Source of the DNA: Agaricus subrufescens
Lineage: Eukaryota > Basidiomycota > Agaricomycetes > Agaricales > Agaricaceae
Reading direction: 5' to 3'
DNA: 64,000 nt
Assembly: GCA_029945375.1 (NCBI GenBank)
Contig: CM057061.1
Location: 3,286,001-3,350,000, forward strand
Each line of letters begins with the position of its first letter. The stretch's first letter is position 1. Positions 32,214 through 43,281 of this stretch are shown in pieces. The translations under genes and the position numbers were made by a program. The notes under the pieces are model-generated. The model saw nothing but the letters and a program-made list of their open reading frames with translations. It ran no database searches and was not told the origin of the DNA.

Positions 32214-33697
32214 CAATGGGGCCTGCCAGCCGGCCTTTATTCAAGTACGCTACTACATCGGTCGCAAATCCAAGCATACGTACAAGAAACGGAAGCCATA
32301 ATGCATCTCCAAAACCGGGCCACAAGTTCGGTACATTGAGTCAGACTATACATGGGTGGCGGAAGAAACATATCCTGCGCAATGTGGTCAAGCGCTCGAA
32401 GAGAAAGAAATACAATCATATAGAATCAAAATAATAAGTGTCCTAACCTTCAAGGCGGGACAGCACCTGAAACAGACCCTCTCCGGTTTGAACTGACTTG
32501 GAACGCCGCGTTGGCAGCGGTATTCATACACGAGACAGTTGTCGATGGGAAAAAGAAGTGAATCAATGAATGAAAAAATAATGGGATGGCAGCACGCCAT
32601 TGCCCCGAAAGACCCAGCGAAAAGTCCTACTTATTTGATGGGAACTGGCATTTAAGCCAGTCGCAATCAAATCAATGTTCCCAGCATGGACACGAAGTGT
32701 CCATGCTGGAGTGCATCGTCTTCTTCTTCTTGGCTGTGGAACAATTGATGCAATGGCGGATGGCGGTGTCAATGTGGGATGCGGCACATGAGGAGTTGTG
32801 GTTGTCCGCAGAATGCAGACCACTGCAGTGAGCACAGCGTATACCTTTAGCACAGCATACATTAGAGTGGTGGCCCCACCGCTGGCAGCGAGTGCACAGG
32901 GCGGAACCGGGCTGAGGGGCAGTGCCCCAGATCTGACAATTGCATCCTCCAATCAGGACCTGCTTACCAATAAAGTTCCTGGCATTGCTACCAGAAACTG
33001 TGTCTGTGATGTCGATCCATGCGACACAAGTGTTGGCATGGCGGGAAGTGCGCATAAATCGTGGGGCATGGGCGATGTGTCGGGTGAGCTGTTGGCCGAC
33101 AGGAGAAATGGCGAGAGCCGCTTGGAGAGTGGTGCGTTGAGAGGTGAGCCAAGTGTGGGACTCGGCGGGGATAAGTGGAACATTGATTATCTTAAGATAA
33201 GATATCGATGTGACGGGGGCGGTGGTGATAGGGATAATCCCTGGGACGGTGATGAGGTGGTGAACATGTTTCAGAACACAGTTGCCCTTGGGTGCGGAAG
33301 GGACTCGGTTGCCGGCTAAGAAGAGGCTGGCCTTGATGTCAATAGTGTGTTCCACCAAGAAAGTTGACTTGAGGTCAGACTTTAGGTGGGCATTGATTTC
33401 GGCAATGATAGCCGGAGTGATGTCAGTGGCACGGACAGTAGTTCCAGCCAGGGGAATGATGCGGACTCCACAGCGGGAGAGTCCGTGGTCAGTATGCTTG
33501 CCTTTAGTCTTATGCTTGGAAGGGCATTCAACGGAGACAGCGGGGGCGGAGGCGGGAGAGGGCACAGAGGGGGAGGAGGGGAGCGCAAACTTGACCTGTT
33601 TCTTGGCCTTAGAAGGTGCTGCAGCAGCTGCGGGCACAGCTGGAGCACGACTTCTAGAAGCCACGGGTTTAGGAGGTGGGGCCGGGTGGCTTACCTT
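32183..33697 (-). mobile_element. Half-LINE copy 2 (5' part missing)
   Basis: On the minus strand it covers the last 350 codons of ORF1, the 3' UTR and a 26-base poly(A) (32183-32208). It is nearly identical to copy 1, including the same premature TGA before the end of ORF1. The right end falls exactly at the outer end of a Copia LTR (33698), so that Copia probably inserted into this half-LINE. Its left flank is the second half of the GCATTGGTTCAAA duplication. Confidence 0.85.
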
Positions 33698-33995
33698 TGT
33701 CGGAAGTAAAACGTAGTGCATGCGGAGACGGTTCTAACGATGGTAGTCACAAGTGAATCAGATAAGAATTGATTTAGCAATCCTGTGAACAAGTCTAAGA
33801 AGCTATCTATGAATATACAGAACTCTATACTCACCTGTGAACAAGTCTAAGAAGCTAAAGGCTTCTAGATTGTTCACAGACAAGTTCAACATGTGCTTAC
33901 TAATATATCACATGATCAGAAAGTCGTACCATCTCTAAGTCCATATACAAGACTGTTGGGGCACTCTAACACAAGACTGCTGGGGCAGTCTAACA
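33698..33995 (-). repeat. Copia LTR A (298 bp), 3' LTR
   Basis: Same family as 36504-36801 and the same length. On the minus strand it starts TGTTAGACTGCCCC at 33995 and ends TTCCGACA. The first 24 bases occur twice in tandem (33972-33995 and 33948-33971, slightly diverged). The polypurine tract AAGGGGGTG lies just upstream. Confidence 0.85.
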
Positions 33996-36503
33996 CACCC
34001 CCTTGATCCAACCAGTCCATACTAAGCTCCAAGTCCCAACAATGGCACAGCAAAGTCAACAACCTTTAGTGATACAGCCTTAGTTAGGATGTCCGCAACT
34101 TGCTGATCAGTAGACACATAGAGAGGATCAATGACTCCATCTTCTACAGCCTCGCGGAACCAATAAAAGCAAAGATCTAGGTGTTTCATGCGCCCGTGGT
34201 GCTCAGGATTCTTGGCTACACTGATCCCAGACTTGTTATCCACGAAAAGTGTTGAGGGAAGTGTCTGGTGATAGCCAAACTCAGTCAGGATGTTCCTAGT
34301 CCACTTGATCTCCTTTCCAGCTTCGACAGCAGCAACAAATTCAGCCTCAGTGCTCGAGAGAGTCACAAAGGGCTGACGCTTTGAGGACCATCCTACAGCA
34401 GCCCCAGACACTAGAGTCACATAACCACCTGTAGCTCGACCTGTGGCCTTGCAGCCACCATGGGAAGCGTCAGAATAGGTGGTAAACAGCTCTCCGGAGT
34501 CACTACCTCGGTAGACAAGCTGGTAGTGCAGTGTGCCCTTCAAATAGCGAAGTAAATGCTTTACAGCAAGCCAATGGGCAGGAGCAGGATTGTGATTGAA
34601 TCTCCCAAGGTAGGAGACTGCATAGGCAATGTCGGGACGAGTCATGGTGGTGAGATACTGCAGGGCGCCTACAGCAGAGAGATAAGGAACTGACTTCATC
34701 TCAGCCTGCTCCTCAAGAGAGGGAACAATGTCCGAGAGCTCAGATCCAGGAGGTAGAGGGGTGGAAAGGGAGTTAGAATCATCCATATTGAACCGTTCTA
34801 GGAGCTCCTTGATGTAGTGCTCTTGGGAGAGGGAGATGGAACACTTAGAGCGATCCTGCTTCACCTGAATGCCCAGCAGAAGTGTGGTGGAGCCTAGATC
34901 TCGCAGTTTGAAGTGCCTAGACAGCTCAGAGACAGCAGAGGCCATAGCTGCATCGCTTTTAGACACCAGAGTAATGTCATCAATGAAGACAGGCACTATG
35001 ACCTTGATGTCTCCCTTGGAATAGATGTAAATGGAGTTGTCGGAGCGAAGTCTGGAGTAGCCAATACCCTCTAGAACACCTCGGAGCTTCTTACTCCACT
35101 GTCTGGCAGCCTGCTTAAGGCCATAGAGCGATTTACGGAGCCTGAAGACCATATTAGGGCCTCCAGTGTGATAGCCCTCTGGTTGCCTCATGTAAATCTC
35201 CTCCTCGAGTTCCCCATAAGTGAAGGCAGAGGAGATGTCAACAGAACGCATTTTGTAGCCCTCTCTAGCAGCCAGAGCTATAATGAGTCTCAAAGAGGCA
35301 GGACGAAATGTAGGGGCAAAGACTTCGGTGTAATCGAATCCAGGACGTTGGGAGAAGCCTTTAGCAACAAGATGAGCCCTATAGCGCTCAATTGAGCCGT
35401 CGGCATGCCTTTTCACCTTGAAAACCCAGCCAGAGTTGACTACCTTCTTACCAGGAGGCAGTTCAGTGAGTTCCCAAGTCCTGTTAGCCTCGAGATTGAA
35501 TATCTCAGTGTTACAAGCATCGACCCAGTGTTCCCTGTCAGGGGACTGCATAGCAAGCCTGTAGGTGCGAGGATCAGCTGTAGAAACAGCCCCAGCAAAC
35601 TCAACCTCATAGAAGTCAGTATCAGCTGAAAGAGCAGCCTCATCATCATCTTCTGGGTCTCTAGCAGGCAAATTAGGTTGCCTGACCAAAGGCTTCTGAC
35701 TTGCTTTTAAGCAAGTGTACAGCCCAGAATCACGTTGCGTCGTCTATAAACGTGATCCAGTACTTGTAGCCTGAGTGGGAAGCAACTGGGAGCGGTCCGT
35801 GAAGGTCTGAGTGCACCAGCTCGAGAGGGGATCGATTGTGATTGAGGGAGGGAGGAAATGGAAGGGAATGCATCTTTCCTGCAAGGCAGGGCTCACATAT
35901 AGGGTCAGGAGGAGCATTAGAATCGAGTTTGAGGCCTGTAACAAGGTCCTTACTCAACATAGACTTCACATCAGCATAATTGTGATGAATGAAGCGACGA
36001 TGCCACAGGGAGAGGTCAGCTGGCAGTGTAGAAACAGCAAAAGCGGCCTCAGAAGTGATAGTAGAGCCATCTAGCTCAGCAGAGTTGTTGGAGTGGATAG
36101 TGGCCGTAAAAAGCGTTGTTCCCTTGCACTGGAAGGCAATAGAGCAAGCAGAAATGGTGATATTGAAGCCCTTGTGCTGAGCAAGGTATAAACATGACAG
36201 CAGATTACTCCTGAGGTCAGGAACATGTAGTACCCTCGAAAACTCAACTGCTCTAGCCTCCTTTCCATTAACAACTGGTTTAAACACCACAGAACCTATC
36301 CCCACAGAGTATACAACTGAATTATCAGCTAATCGGATGGGAATGCGATTGGGGGAGTAGTTCTTGAACCAGTGACGATGTGGGGTCATATGAGAAGTGG
36401 CCCCAGTGTCTGCAAGCCAATGGAAGTCAGCATCGAGCTGTAGAGGTGTAGAAAGCGAAGGGGAAGGGGAGGGATGTGAGGCACTTGCATTTCCAGCAAA
36501 TTC
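33996..36503 (-). pseudogene. Copia A pol, internally deleted
   Basis: 34022-35689 is an open frame covering the linker end, all of RT (FIDD) and RNase H to VPLLGLGA-stop. Upstream, 35730-36503 encodes EFAGNAS, the protease (DTGATSHMT) and the first half of integrase to YWITFIDDAT. At about 35690 the integrase core and linker are missing (KSKSEAF joined out of frame to the VRQPNL region). The element is cut at 36503 by the LTR of Copia B in head-to-head orientation; its own 5' LTR and most of gag are absent. Confidence 0.85.
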
Positions 36504-36801
36504 TGTTAGACTGCCCCAGCAGTCTTGTGTTAGAGTGCCCCAACAGTCTTGTATATGGACTTAGAGATGGTACGACTTTCTGATCATGTGATATATTAGT
36601 AAGCACATGTTGAACTTGTCTGTGAACGCTCTAGAAGCCCTTAGCTTCTTAGACTTGTTCACAGGTGAGCATAGAGTTCTGTATATTCATAGATAGCTTC
36701 TTAGACTTGTTCACAGGATTGCTAAATCAATTCTCATCCAATTCACTCGTGACTACCACCGTTAGAACCGTCTCCGCACGCGCTACGTTCTACGTCTGAC
36801 A
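36504..36801 (+). repeat. Copia B 5' LTR (298 bp)
   Basis: It starts TGTTAGACTGCCCC and ends CGTCTGACA, followed by a primer-binding site. Its first 24 bases are a slightly diverged tandem duplicate (36504-36527 and 36528-36551). A 24-base word is exactly repeated at 36642-36665 and 36694-36717. It probably provides the promoter for the gag ORF at 36926. Confidence 0.88.
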
Positions 36802-36813
36802 GGTTATGGGCCC
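36802..36813 (+). other. Copia primer-binding site (initiator tRNA half)
   Basis: GGTTATGGGCCC directly follows the LTR. Its complement GGGCCCATAACC reads as the anticodon arm of initiator tRNA-Met (CAT anticodon). This matches the internal tRNA priming known for Drosophila copia. Confidence 0.7.
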
Positions 36814-36925
36814 CGGCTTCTAACTACTGGAAAAACGAGTTTTTCATTCATAACTTCATTCATTCTCCTCTCCTTCTCTACTTCCTTAAATCTATTTCGC
36901 TTCCCCTGCTCTCAAATCAACTCCG

Positions 36926-37955
36926 ATGGCTTCAGGATCGCCCATGTTTGCGAAACTCACTGCGGAGAACTATACGACGTGGTCTGGCGAGATGGAGGCG
37001 TGGCTGCGAGCTTCTGGGCTATGGAGAATCATCTCTGGCAAGCAGAAGTCCCCCACTGTGTCCTCCCCTGTTACCCAGGCTGAAGCGGACGCTCTGGACG
37101 CTTTCGAGGCTCGTTGTGACAAGGCTGCTGGCTGGCTATTCTTGATGGTTGAAGAGGAGCAGAGAGTACACTTTAATGGCATCCAGGATGACCCCGTGAA
37201 GATGTGGGAGGCTCTGGAGGCTGTACACAGGCAGAAGAAGGCTGGAATGCGATTTAATGCTTATGATGAGCTGTTCAGCATCCGAAAACTCGAGGAGGAG
37301 TCTCTCCAATCGCTTATCAACAGGGTAGAAGGCTGCAAACGTCGAATTAAAGAGCTCAGACCCACTTCCTTCACTCTGGAGATGCTAGATGATGAGCTGG
37401 CATCTATGGCCCTCATTAGAGCGCTCCCAGACGACTATTCCGCCTTCTCCTCGTCTCTTTTGCTTATGGACAAGCTGGACAAGGCTACCATTCATCAGGC
37501 CTTTGTCACAGAGGATATACAACGCAAAAAAACGCGCTGGGGACGCTTTGGGAGGCTCCCAGGCTCTAGCCGCTCGCTCTGGCTTCAAAAACGCGTCAGA
37601 TACCTGCGATTTCTGTGGGAGGACTGGTCACAAGGTGGAGAAGTGCTGGCCGTTCGAAAAGGCGAAGAAACGCGCCCAGGAGGATGCTCAGAAGCCTAGA
37701 ACTCGTGGAAACAAGGCTAACAAGGCTCAGGACGCTTCAAATGACGCCTCAGGCTCTGCAGCAAGCTCCTCTTCGACTTCTATCCCCGAAAAAGCGCAGA
37801 GAGTCCGTGAATTTGCTGGAAATGCAAGTGCCTCACATCCCTCCCCTTCCCCTTCGCTTTCTACACCTCTACAGCTCGATGCTGACTTCCATTGGCTTGC
37901 AGACACTGGGGCCACTTCTCATATGACCCCACATCGTCACTGGTTCAAGAACTAC
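36926..37955 (+). pseudogene. Copia B gag-protease, frameshifted
   Basis: It starts MASGSPMFAKLTAENYTTW, the normal Copia Gag start, with a UBN2-like Gag region. One extra A in a 7-A run near 37525-37531 shifts the frame after EDIQRKK; removing it restores the family reading. In the second frame follow the zinc knuckle CDFCGRTGHKVEKC and the protease motif DTGATSHMT. The coding sequence stops at HWFKNY where half-LINE copy 3 begins. The extra base may be a mutation or a sequencing error. Confidence 0.85.
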
Positions 37956-40348
37956 TTTTTTTTTTTTTATCAACGGCACCTCCCGGTGGACCTTTTATTC
38001 AAGTAGCTATTCGACATCCGAGTAGATAATTCGGGCATACTACAAGAATACGGATGCCATGACGCGTATCCAAAAGAAACATTAAGCCCCGGTCAACATG
38101 ATATAACGTATCCGGCGGAATGATCATCGCCTCGAAGAAAGAAAAGAAAAAGAAACATAACAAAGTGAAAAAGAAATGATAAGTCCCAAAGAGAAGCGAG
38201 CGAAGCGAGCCTTGGCTCAAGCAAACACATATCACCTACGTTAAGACTTGGATACACCTCCGATTTTCAGACGAGGCGGTTACGATCGCGGACGAGATGG
38301 CGAGGGGGAATAGTGGGTACCGGCGGCGCGTGCTCCCGAAAGAAATGATGAGATTTCCTACTTCTTCGATGGGAACTGGCGCTTGAGCCAATCCCGATCG
38401 AAACGATTGTTCCAGAACGGACACGAAGTGTCCGTTGTGGAGTGCGCCTTATCCTTCTTCCTCGCTGCAGAACAGTTAGCGCAATGGCGATCGTCCGGAT
38501 TCTTCTTCATCGCTATGGACGCCGGGATATGCGAGTCAGCTGAGTGCGGGCCCGCGCAATGAGGACAGCGTATGCCCTTGGAGCGACATACATCAGCGTG
38601 GTGGCCCCACCTCTGGCACCGAGTGCAGAGGGCAGAGCCGGGCCGCGGGGCAGCGCCGCGGATTTGACAGTTACGCCCGCCAATGAAGACGTGCTTACCA
38701 ATGAAGTCCCGGGCCGTGCGGCCAGAGACGGAGTCTGCGATGTCGATCCAAGCGATGCAGGTATCGGACTTACGTGATGTCCGCATGAAGCGGACGGCGT
38801 GCTTGATGTGAGTGGATAAAGGTTTACCCACAGGAGAGTTGTGCAACGCGACGGTGAACGCCTCACGCTGCGCCTGGAGCCAGGTGGCGGGGGGAGCCGG
38901 AATGAGTGGTACGTCCAATACCTTGAGGTAGGACGTGGAAGTGGGAGTGGCGGACTGGAGGGGAACGAGTCCGTTGGGGTCGACGAGGCGGCGTACATGC
39001 CTAAGCACGCACGCAGACTCAGGCTTAGAAAGAACTCGGGAGGCGGCAATGAAAATGCCGGATGCCGAGTCGACAGAAGATTCCAGAATGACCTCGGACT
39101 TGAGGTCATCCTTGAGGTGACGGTTACACTCCCGGAGGACATCGGGAGTGATATTAATAGCACGGATAGAAGATCCGGCCGGTGGATGGATGAGGACACC
39201 ACGGCGCGAAGCGCCGTGGCTGGTGTGCTTGCCCTTGCGTGCAGGAGCACGGCGAGAGACAGCGGGGGCAGAGGAGGGAGCCGGGGCCTTGGGAAGGGAG
39301 GGGACAGAGGCCGGCTTAGCCTTGAGAGCGCTCTTGGAAGGTGCTCGAACAGCTGCGGAAGCAGCCGGGGCACGCTTTCCTAAAGCGGGTTGCTTGGGTG
39401 CAGAGCCAGGTGGGGACTGGATGTGGACTTTCTTCGGGACCGGGGTAGCTACCTCGTCCTCGGCCATCGGGGACCGGGGACGCGATGAGGGAACGACGGG
39501 GGTGGAAGGGAGGAAAGAGAGAGGGTGAGTGGGTTTGGCGGGAGAGGGGGGGGATGCAGCGCCAGTCTGACCAATGATGATAGCAAGGGCGGTCTTGAAA
39601 GAGCACACCCCAGCCATGTTTTGAATATCAATATTCTTGTGAGCACCACTCGACAAGATGGAGAAAATGAGGTGGAGAAGTTCATCGGCATAGCCGATGA
39701 AGTTGTCATCTGGGGGGTTTGCTGGACGATGTCGGCGGCAGTCGACAGCAACACGGCAAGTCCGTGCTTCTTTCCAGGTACCTTGGTAGGCATGTAGATC
39801 GAAGTGGCATGAGGGGTCTTGGGGGTGGCTGGCGAGGAGATAGCCTTGAGCAGCGACTGAGCAGTACCACCGGGCTGGCGAGAGCCCGATGGGGTGGGGG
39901 TGACGGGGGTAGACGGCCAGATCGGTGCCTTGGGTTGTCCGTGCCTGCGTTCGGTGCGAGTCTGGGCTTGAGGGGCGGGGGAATCCTCCCTCATGAGCCT
40001 GGAAATTGACTCCGATGCGTCCGCGATGACGCAATTGAAGTCGGATGAGGAGACGGCGGGGGCAGTGTCCGAGAACGAAACGTCCTTGGTCTTGCCCTTA
40101 CCTGCTAGATGTGCATGCATCTTCGCAATACGCGCGGCCTTTGGAGTCTCCAACTCCATCTCCAACTGTTCACCTGCAGCCCGCATAGCGGGCGGCAGCT
40201 TCGAGTCATCGTCGCTATCGGTCTCCCAGTTGCCAGAATCGAAATCCTCGCGGGTATCCATAGTGCAGAACGTATATTGCTCCAAGTACAGCTAAACCAC
40301 CGAGACTTCCAAAACAGGAAGGTAGTGGTAAGAAGTCAAGAAGCGATG
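37956..40348 (-). mobile_element. Half-LINE copy 3 (full length)
   Basis: 2393 bp on the minus strand. The 5' end CATCGCTTCTTGAC lies at 40348, ORF1 follows, and the 3' UTR with AATAAA ends in poly(A) (poly(T) at 37956-37968). It replaces about 1 kb of the host Copia (protease end to integrase core). No target-site duplication is visible. Confidence 0.85.
38358..40261 (-). pseudogene. Half-LINE copy 3 ORF1 (one frameshift)
   Basis: The family start MDTREDFD lies at 40261. The frame changes once near 39714-39719 in a run of six C (minus strand). After that the ORF runs to FPSKK-stop at 38358. It shows three C-terminal Cys/His motifs (CTRCQRWGHHADVC, CPHCAGPHSADSH, CANC...SCPFW). The end is full length, unlike copies 1 and 2, which stop 15 codons earlier. 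It diverges from copy 1 throughout, so it is an older or separate lineage of the same family. Confidence 0.8.
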
Positions 40349-41530
40349 GGGACTACACCCTTCCAGGCCTTCTATAAGCGAAAGCCTGATGTCTCCCACC
40401 TCCGAGTATGGGGGTGCACTGCCTATGTGCATGTACAACGAGATAAGAGGACTTCTCTAGAGCCTCACTACGAAAAATGCGTGTTTATTGGCTATCCTGC
40501 AGGCTACAAGGGCTGGAAGTTCTACAATCCAGTCACTAAGCGTTCTGTGATCTCGGAGAGAGCTGATTTCGACGAGAGGTACTTCCCTGGGACTTCTAAA
40601 GCCCAACTCAACGCTGTACCTTCATTTGCTGGCCCTCCCCCCTCCCCTGAGCCTCAGACTACTTCTGAGCTCTCTCCTGCACCACCAACGTCGCATTTCG
40701 GAGTGCCACCTCTCCTAGATGAAGGGGGTGATATTAGCCCTGTCCCTGCTCGCTTTCAGCCTCCCATTCCCAGTTCTCCTGCTGTTCCTCTCGAAGAGGA
40801 GACTCCGCTCCCTGCTCCTCCACCTCCTAGCCCTGCTACTCCGCCCCCACAAGCTCCGATTCTGCTCCCTGTGACTCCTCCCACTTCTGGAGTGCCCCCT
40901 GAGCCTCCCAGAGTGCCACGTCGCACTGGACGCGTTCGGAAGCCCCCTGGTGACTGGTGGAAGGTCAGGCAACCTAATCTGCCTGCTAGAGACCCAGAAG
41001 ACGATGATGAGGCTGCCCTTTCAGCTGATACTGACTTCTACGAGGTCGAGTTTGCTGGAGCTGTTTCTACAGCTGATCCTCGCACCTACAGGCTGGCTAT
41101 GCAGTCCCCTGACAGGGAACATTGGGTCGATGCTTGTAACACCGAGATATTCAATCTCGAGGCTAACAGGACTTGGGAACTCACTGAACTGCCTCCTGGT
41201 AAGAAGGTAGTCAACTCTGGCTGGGTTTTCAAGGTTAAAAGGCATGCCGACGGCTCTATTGAGCGCTATAGGGCTCGCCTTGTTGCTAAAGGCTTCTCCC
41301 AACGTCCTGGATTCGATTACACCGAGGTCTTTGCCCCTACATTTCGTCCTGCCTCGTGTATTGTTGTTAAGACTTCGCTCAAACAACTCAGTATACATAT
41401 TCAAGGAGACATTAAAAGTCCTTAGTGCCTGTCTTCGTGATGACATTACCTAGTCTCTCGGCGATGCAGCCATGGCCCTCTGCTGTCTCTCAGAGCTGTC
41501 CTCATTACTTCAAACCTGCGAGATCTAGGC
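40349..41530 (+). pseudogene. Copia B integrase end, linker and RT remnant
   Basis: It resumes at TPFQAFYKRKPDVSHL (integrase C-terminus), then a Pro-rich linker and the RT start to FAPTFRPAS at about 41355. Beyond this the sequence jumps to a degraded RT piece (NSVYIF...DDIT) with several frame breaks up to 41530. The first part is nearly identical to Copia A (35300-35689). Confidence 0.8.
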
Positions 41531-41773
41531 TTTTTTTTTTTTTGTATCAATGGCACCTCTCGGTGGACCTTTATTCGCAAGTAGCTATACAACATCCGGT
41601 TAGATACTCCAGGCATACTACAAGGAAATGGCAGCCATGACGCGTCGCCGAAATAAAACATTAGCCCCAAACAACATTATAATTGTATATTGTATCCGGT
41701 GGAATTTACATCGCCTCGAAGAGAAAAATAAAATAACAAACAAAACAATAAGGATAAAATAATGGGCTGTAGG
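41531..41773 (-). mobile_element. Half-LINE copy 4, 3' end only
   Basis: A poly(T) at 41531-41543 followed by the half-LINE 3' UTR (minus strand), similar to 37956-38160. The rest is lost in the assembly gap. Confidence 0.75.
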
Positions 41774-41873
41774 NNNNNNNNNNNNNNNNNNNNNNNNNNN
41801 NNNNNNNNNNNNNNNNNNNNNNNNNNNNNNNNNNNNNNNNNNNNNNNNNNNNNNNNNNNNNNNNNNNNNNNNN
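41774..41873. other. Assembly gap (100 N)
   Basis: Exactly 100 N, the usual placeholder for a gap of unknown size. It removes the rest of half-LINE copy 4 and most of the first carboxylesterase gene. Confidence 0.98.
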
Positions 41874-41978
41874 CGTATCTTACTTCGCCCTGGAAACGTT
41901 GCTATGGAAGCGATGAGCGATGAGTTGAGTGCTCGATGCGACTTTTGGCACGGAATCTCCGAAGAATTACGTGTATAA
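41874..41978 (+). CDS. Type-B carboxylesterase copy 1, 3' end
   Basis: The last 34 codons of a carboxylesterase (RILLRPGNVAMEAMSDEL...HGISEELRV-stop). They align directly with the last exons at 46501-46632 and 49676-49807. The 5' part lies in the gap, so intactness cannot be judged. The 3' flank shares short words with the flank of copy 2 (AACGTAGCT...TAGCGTAAAA). Confidence 0.8.
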   Translation, partial: RILLRPGNVAMEAMSDELSARCDFWHGISEELRV

Positions 41979-43263
41979 CAAGCGGCCTAGGAACTACCAT
42001 GAGCGTTGAAGTCTCTAGGGGAACGACAGTAGGTGTCAAGAAACGCTAGAGCAATATGAGAGAGGTCGCGGTGAAGCATCATCAAAGAATTTACCCCAGC
42101 ATGAATAGATTAATTTTAATGTTAACGTAGCTTCCTTCAGTAGCGTAAAATCATCACCATTTGCTCATGGTGATCATCGTTTATATACGCCAGAACTTCT
42201 CCACAAGACAACCACCCAATCTCTCAGTGGTCCTATGGTAACCAAATCTCGTACGCCAAAATTTGCGATGTTTCATGCCTCTAGTCTTCTGGAAGCTATC
42301 TCACGTTTGCATGTAAACAAATGATTGCTCTGGATATGTTTTTGCTTGACTCGTCCTAATACGTACTCATCAGCCGCTGGGGCAACTCAGAGAGTCACTC
42401 TGGGCACCTATCCAGACTTAGTGACATTTGATTCCAAGCGAACTGCGTCAGTCATGGCCCATTGATGACACACGGGAATCCAGGAGTTGATCAAGCTTCG
42501 AAGTATTCATTATTCGAGTCAGGTTCTTCAATGTGACTTGAGGCGTTGTTCCATGACTTCGACCAACAGACGAATACACTACGAGGGGTGGTTTCCTGAA
42601 ACAGCACAGTGACACTACCCTTCCATGGTCTTAGAGTCTGCGTGTGTGAGGTCGTCGGACACACTGCATCATTCAGAAAAGCTTCATATCGCAGCAACCT
42701 TAATTCTTAACAAAAGAGGCAGGCAGATACCATATACCATACACCGTATATGTGAGTCACTTTGATCCACGCACACGCTCCTGACTTCGTAATTCGGCTC
42801 TCTTCCCATCTTGATAGAGGATCAGATAAGGTCAAACTATACAAGGCTCAACAGTTCACATATCTGTGTAGGCATAAGTGACATGGGCGCAATCTCCTGC
42901 CAGAAATCCTTGACATGTCTTCCTTTCCAGCCGCTTTTTGGCCCTGATCACTTACACTTGTAAATGAGCTACTTATCGCCGTTGTCACTAATTCTTTTCG
43001 GTAGGTATCTATAGCCACTACAGTGGCAGGGCCCATTCATTCCAGCAGGGACCCAGGTCGATGTGGCTGAGCACAGCTTGCCAGTGCGTTGAGGGATAGA
43101 CTGATCAAAAACCCACGATTGAATAATTTTATATGGAGGGGAAGTTGTTTTTTTAATTATAATAAGGTTTATGTTACTTCAATTATGTGAGTTATTCTAC
43201 TCGGCGCGGGCTAGGCGCGGAGGAAGGGGCTGGCGCGGGCTCAACGCGGGAAAAAAGCCCGTG

Positions 43264-43281
43264 GCGGGCTCCTCGTATTTC
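43264..43281. repeat. 18-bp inverted repeat, left arm
   Basis: GCGGGCTCCTCGTATTTC here is exactly inverted at 43948-43965. The arms are 666 bp apart and each lies at the inner edge of a GC-rich block with GGCGCGGGC words. It could be a MITE-like or foldback element. No clear target-site duplication was found. Confidence 0.4.

Noticed and set aside
29959..32325. A 788-aa ORF starting inside the half-LINE and running through a Lys stretch into Copia
   Set aside because: The Lys run is translated poly(A). The N-terminal ~48 residues come from the half-LINE 3' UTR.
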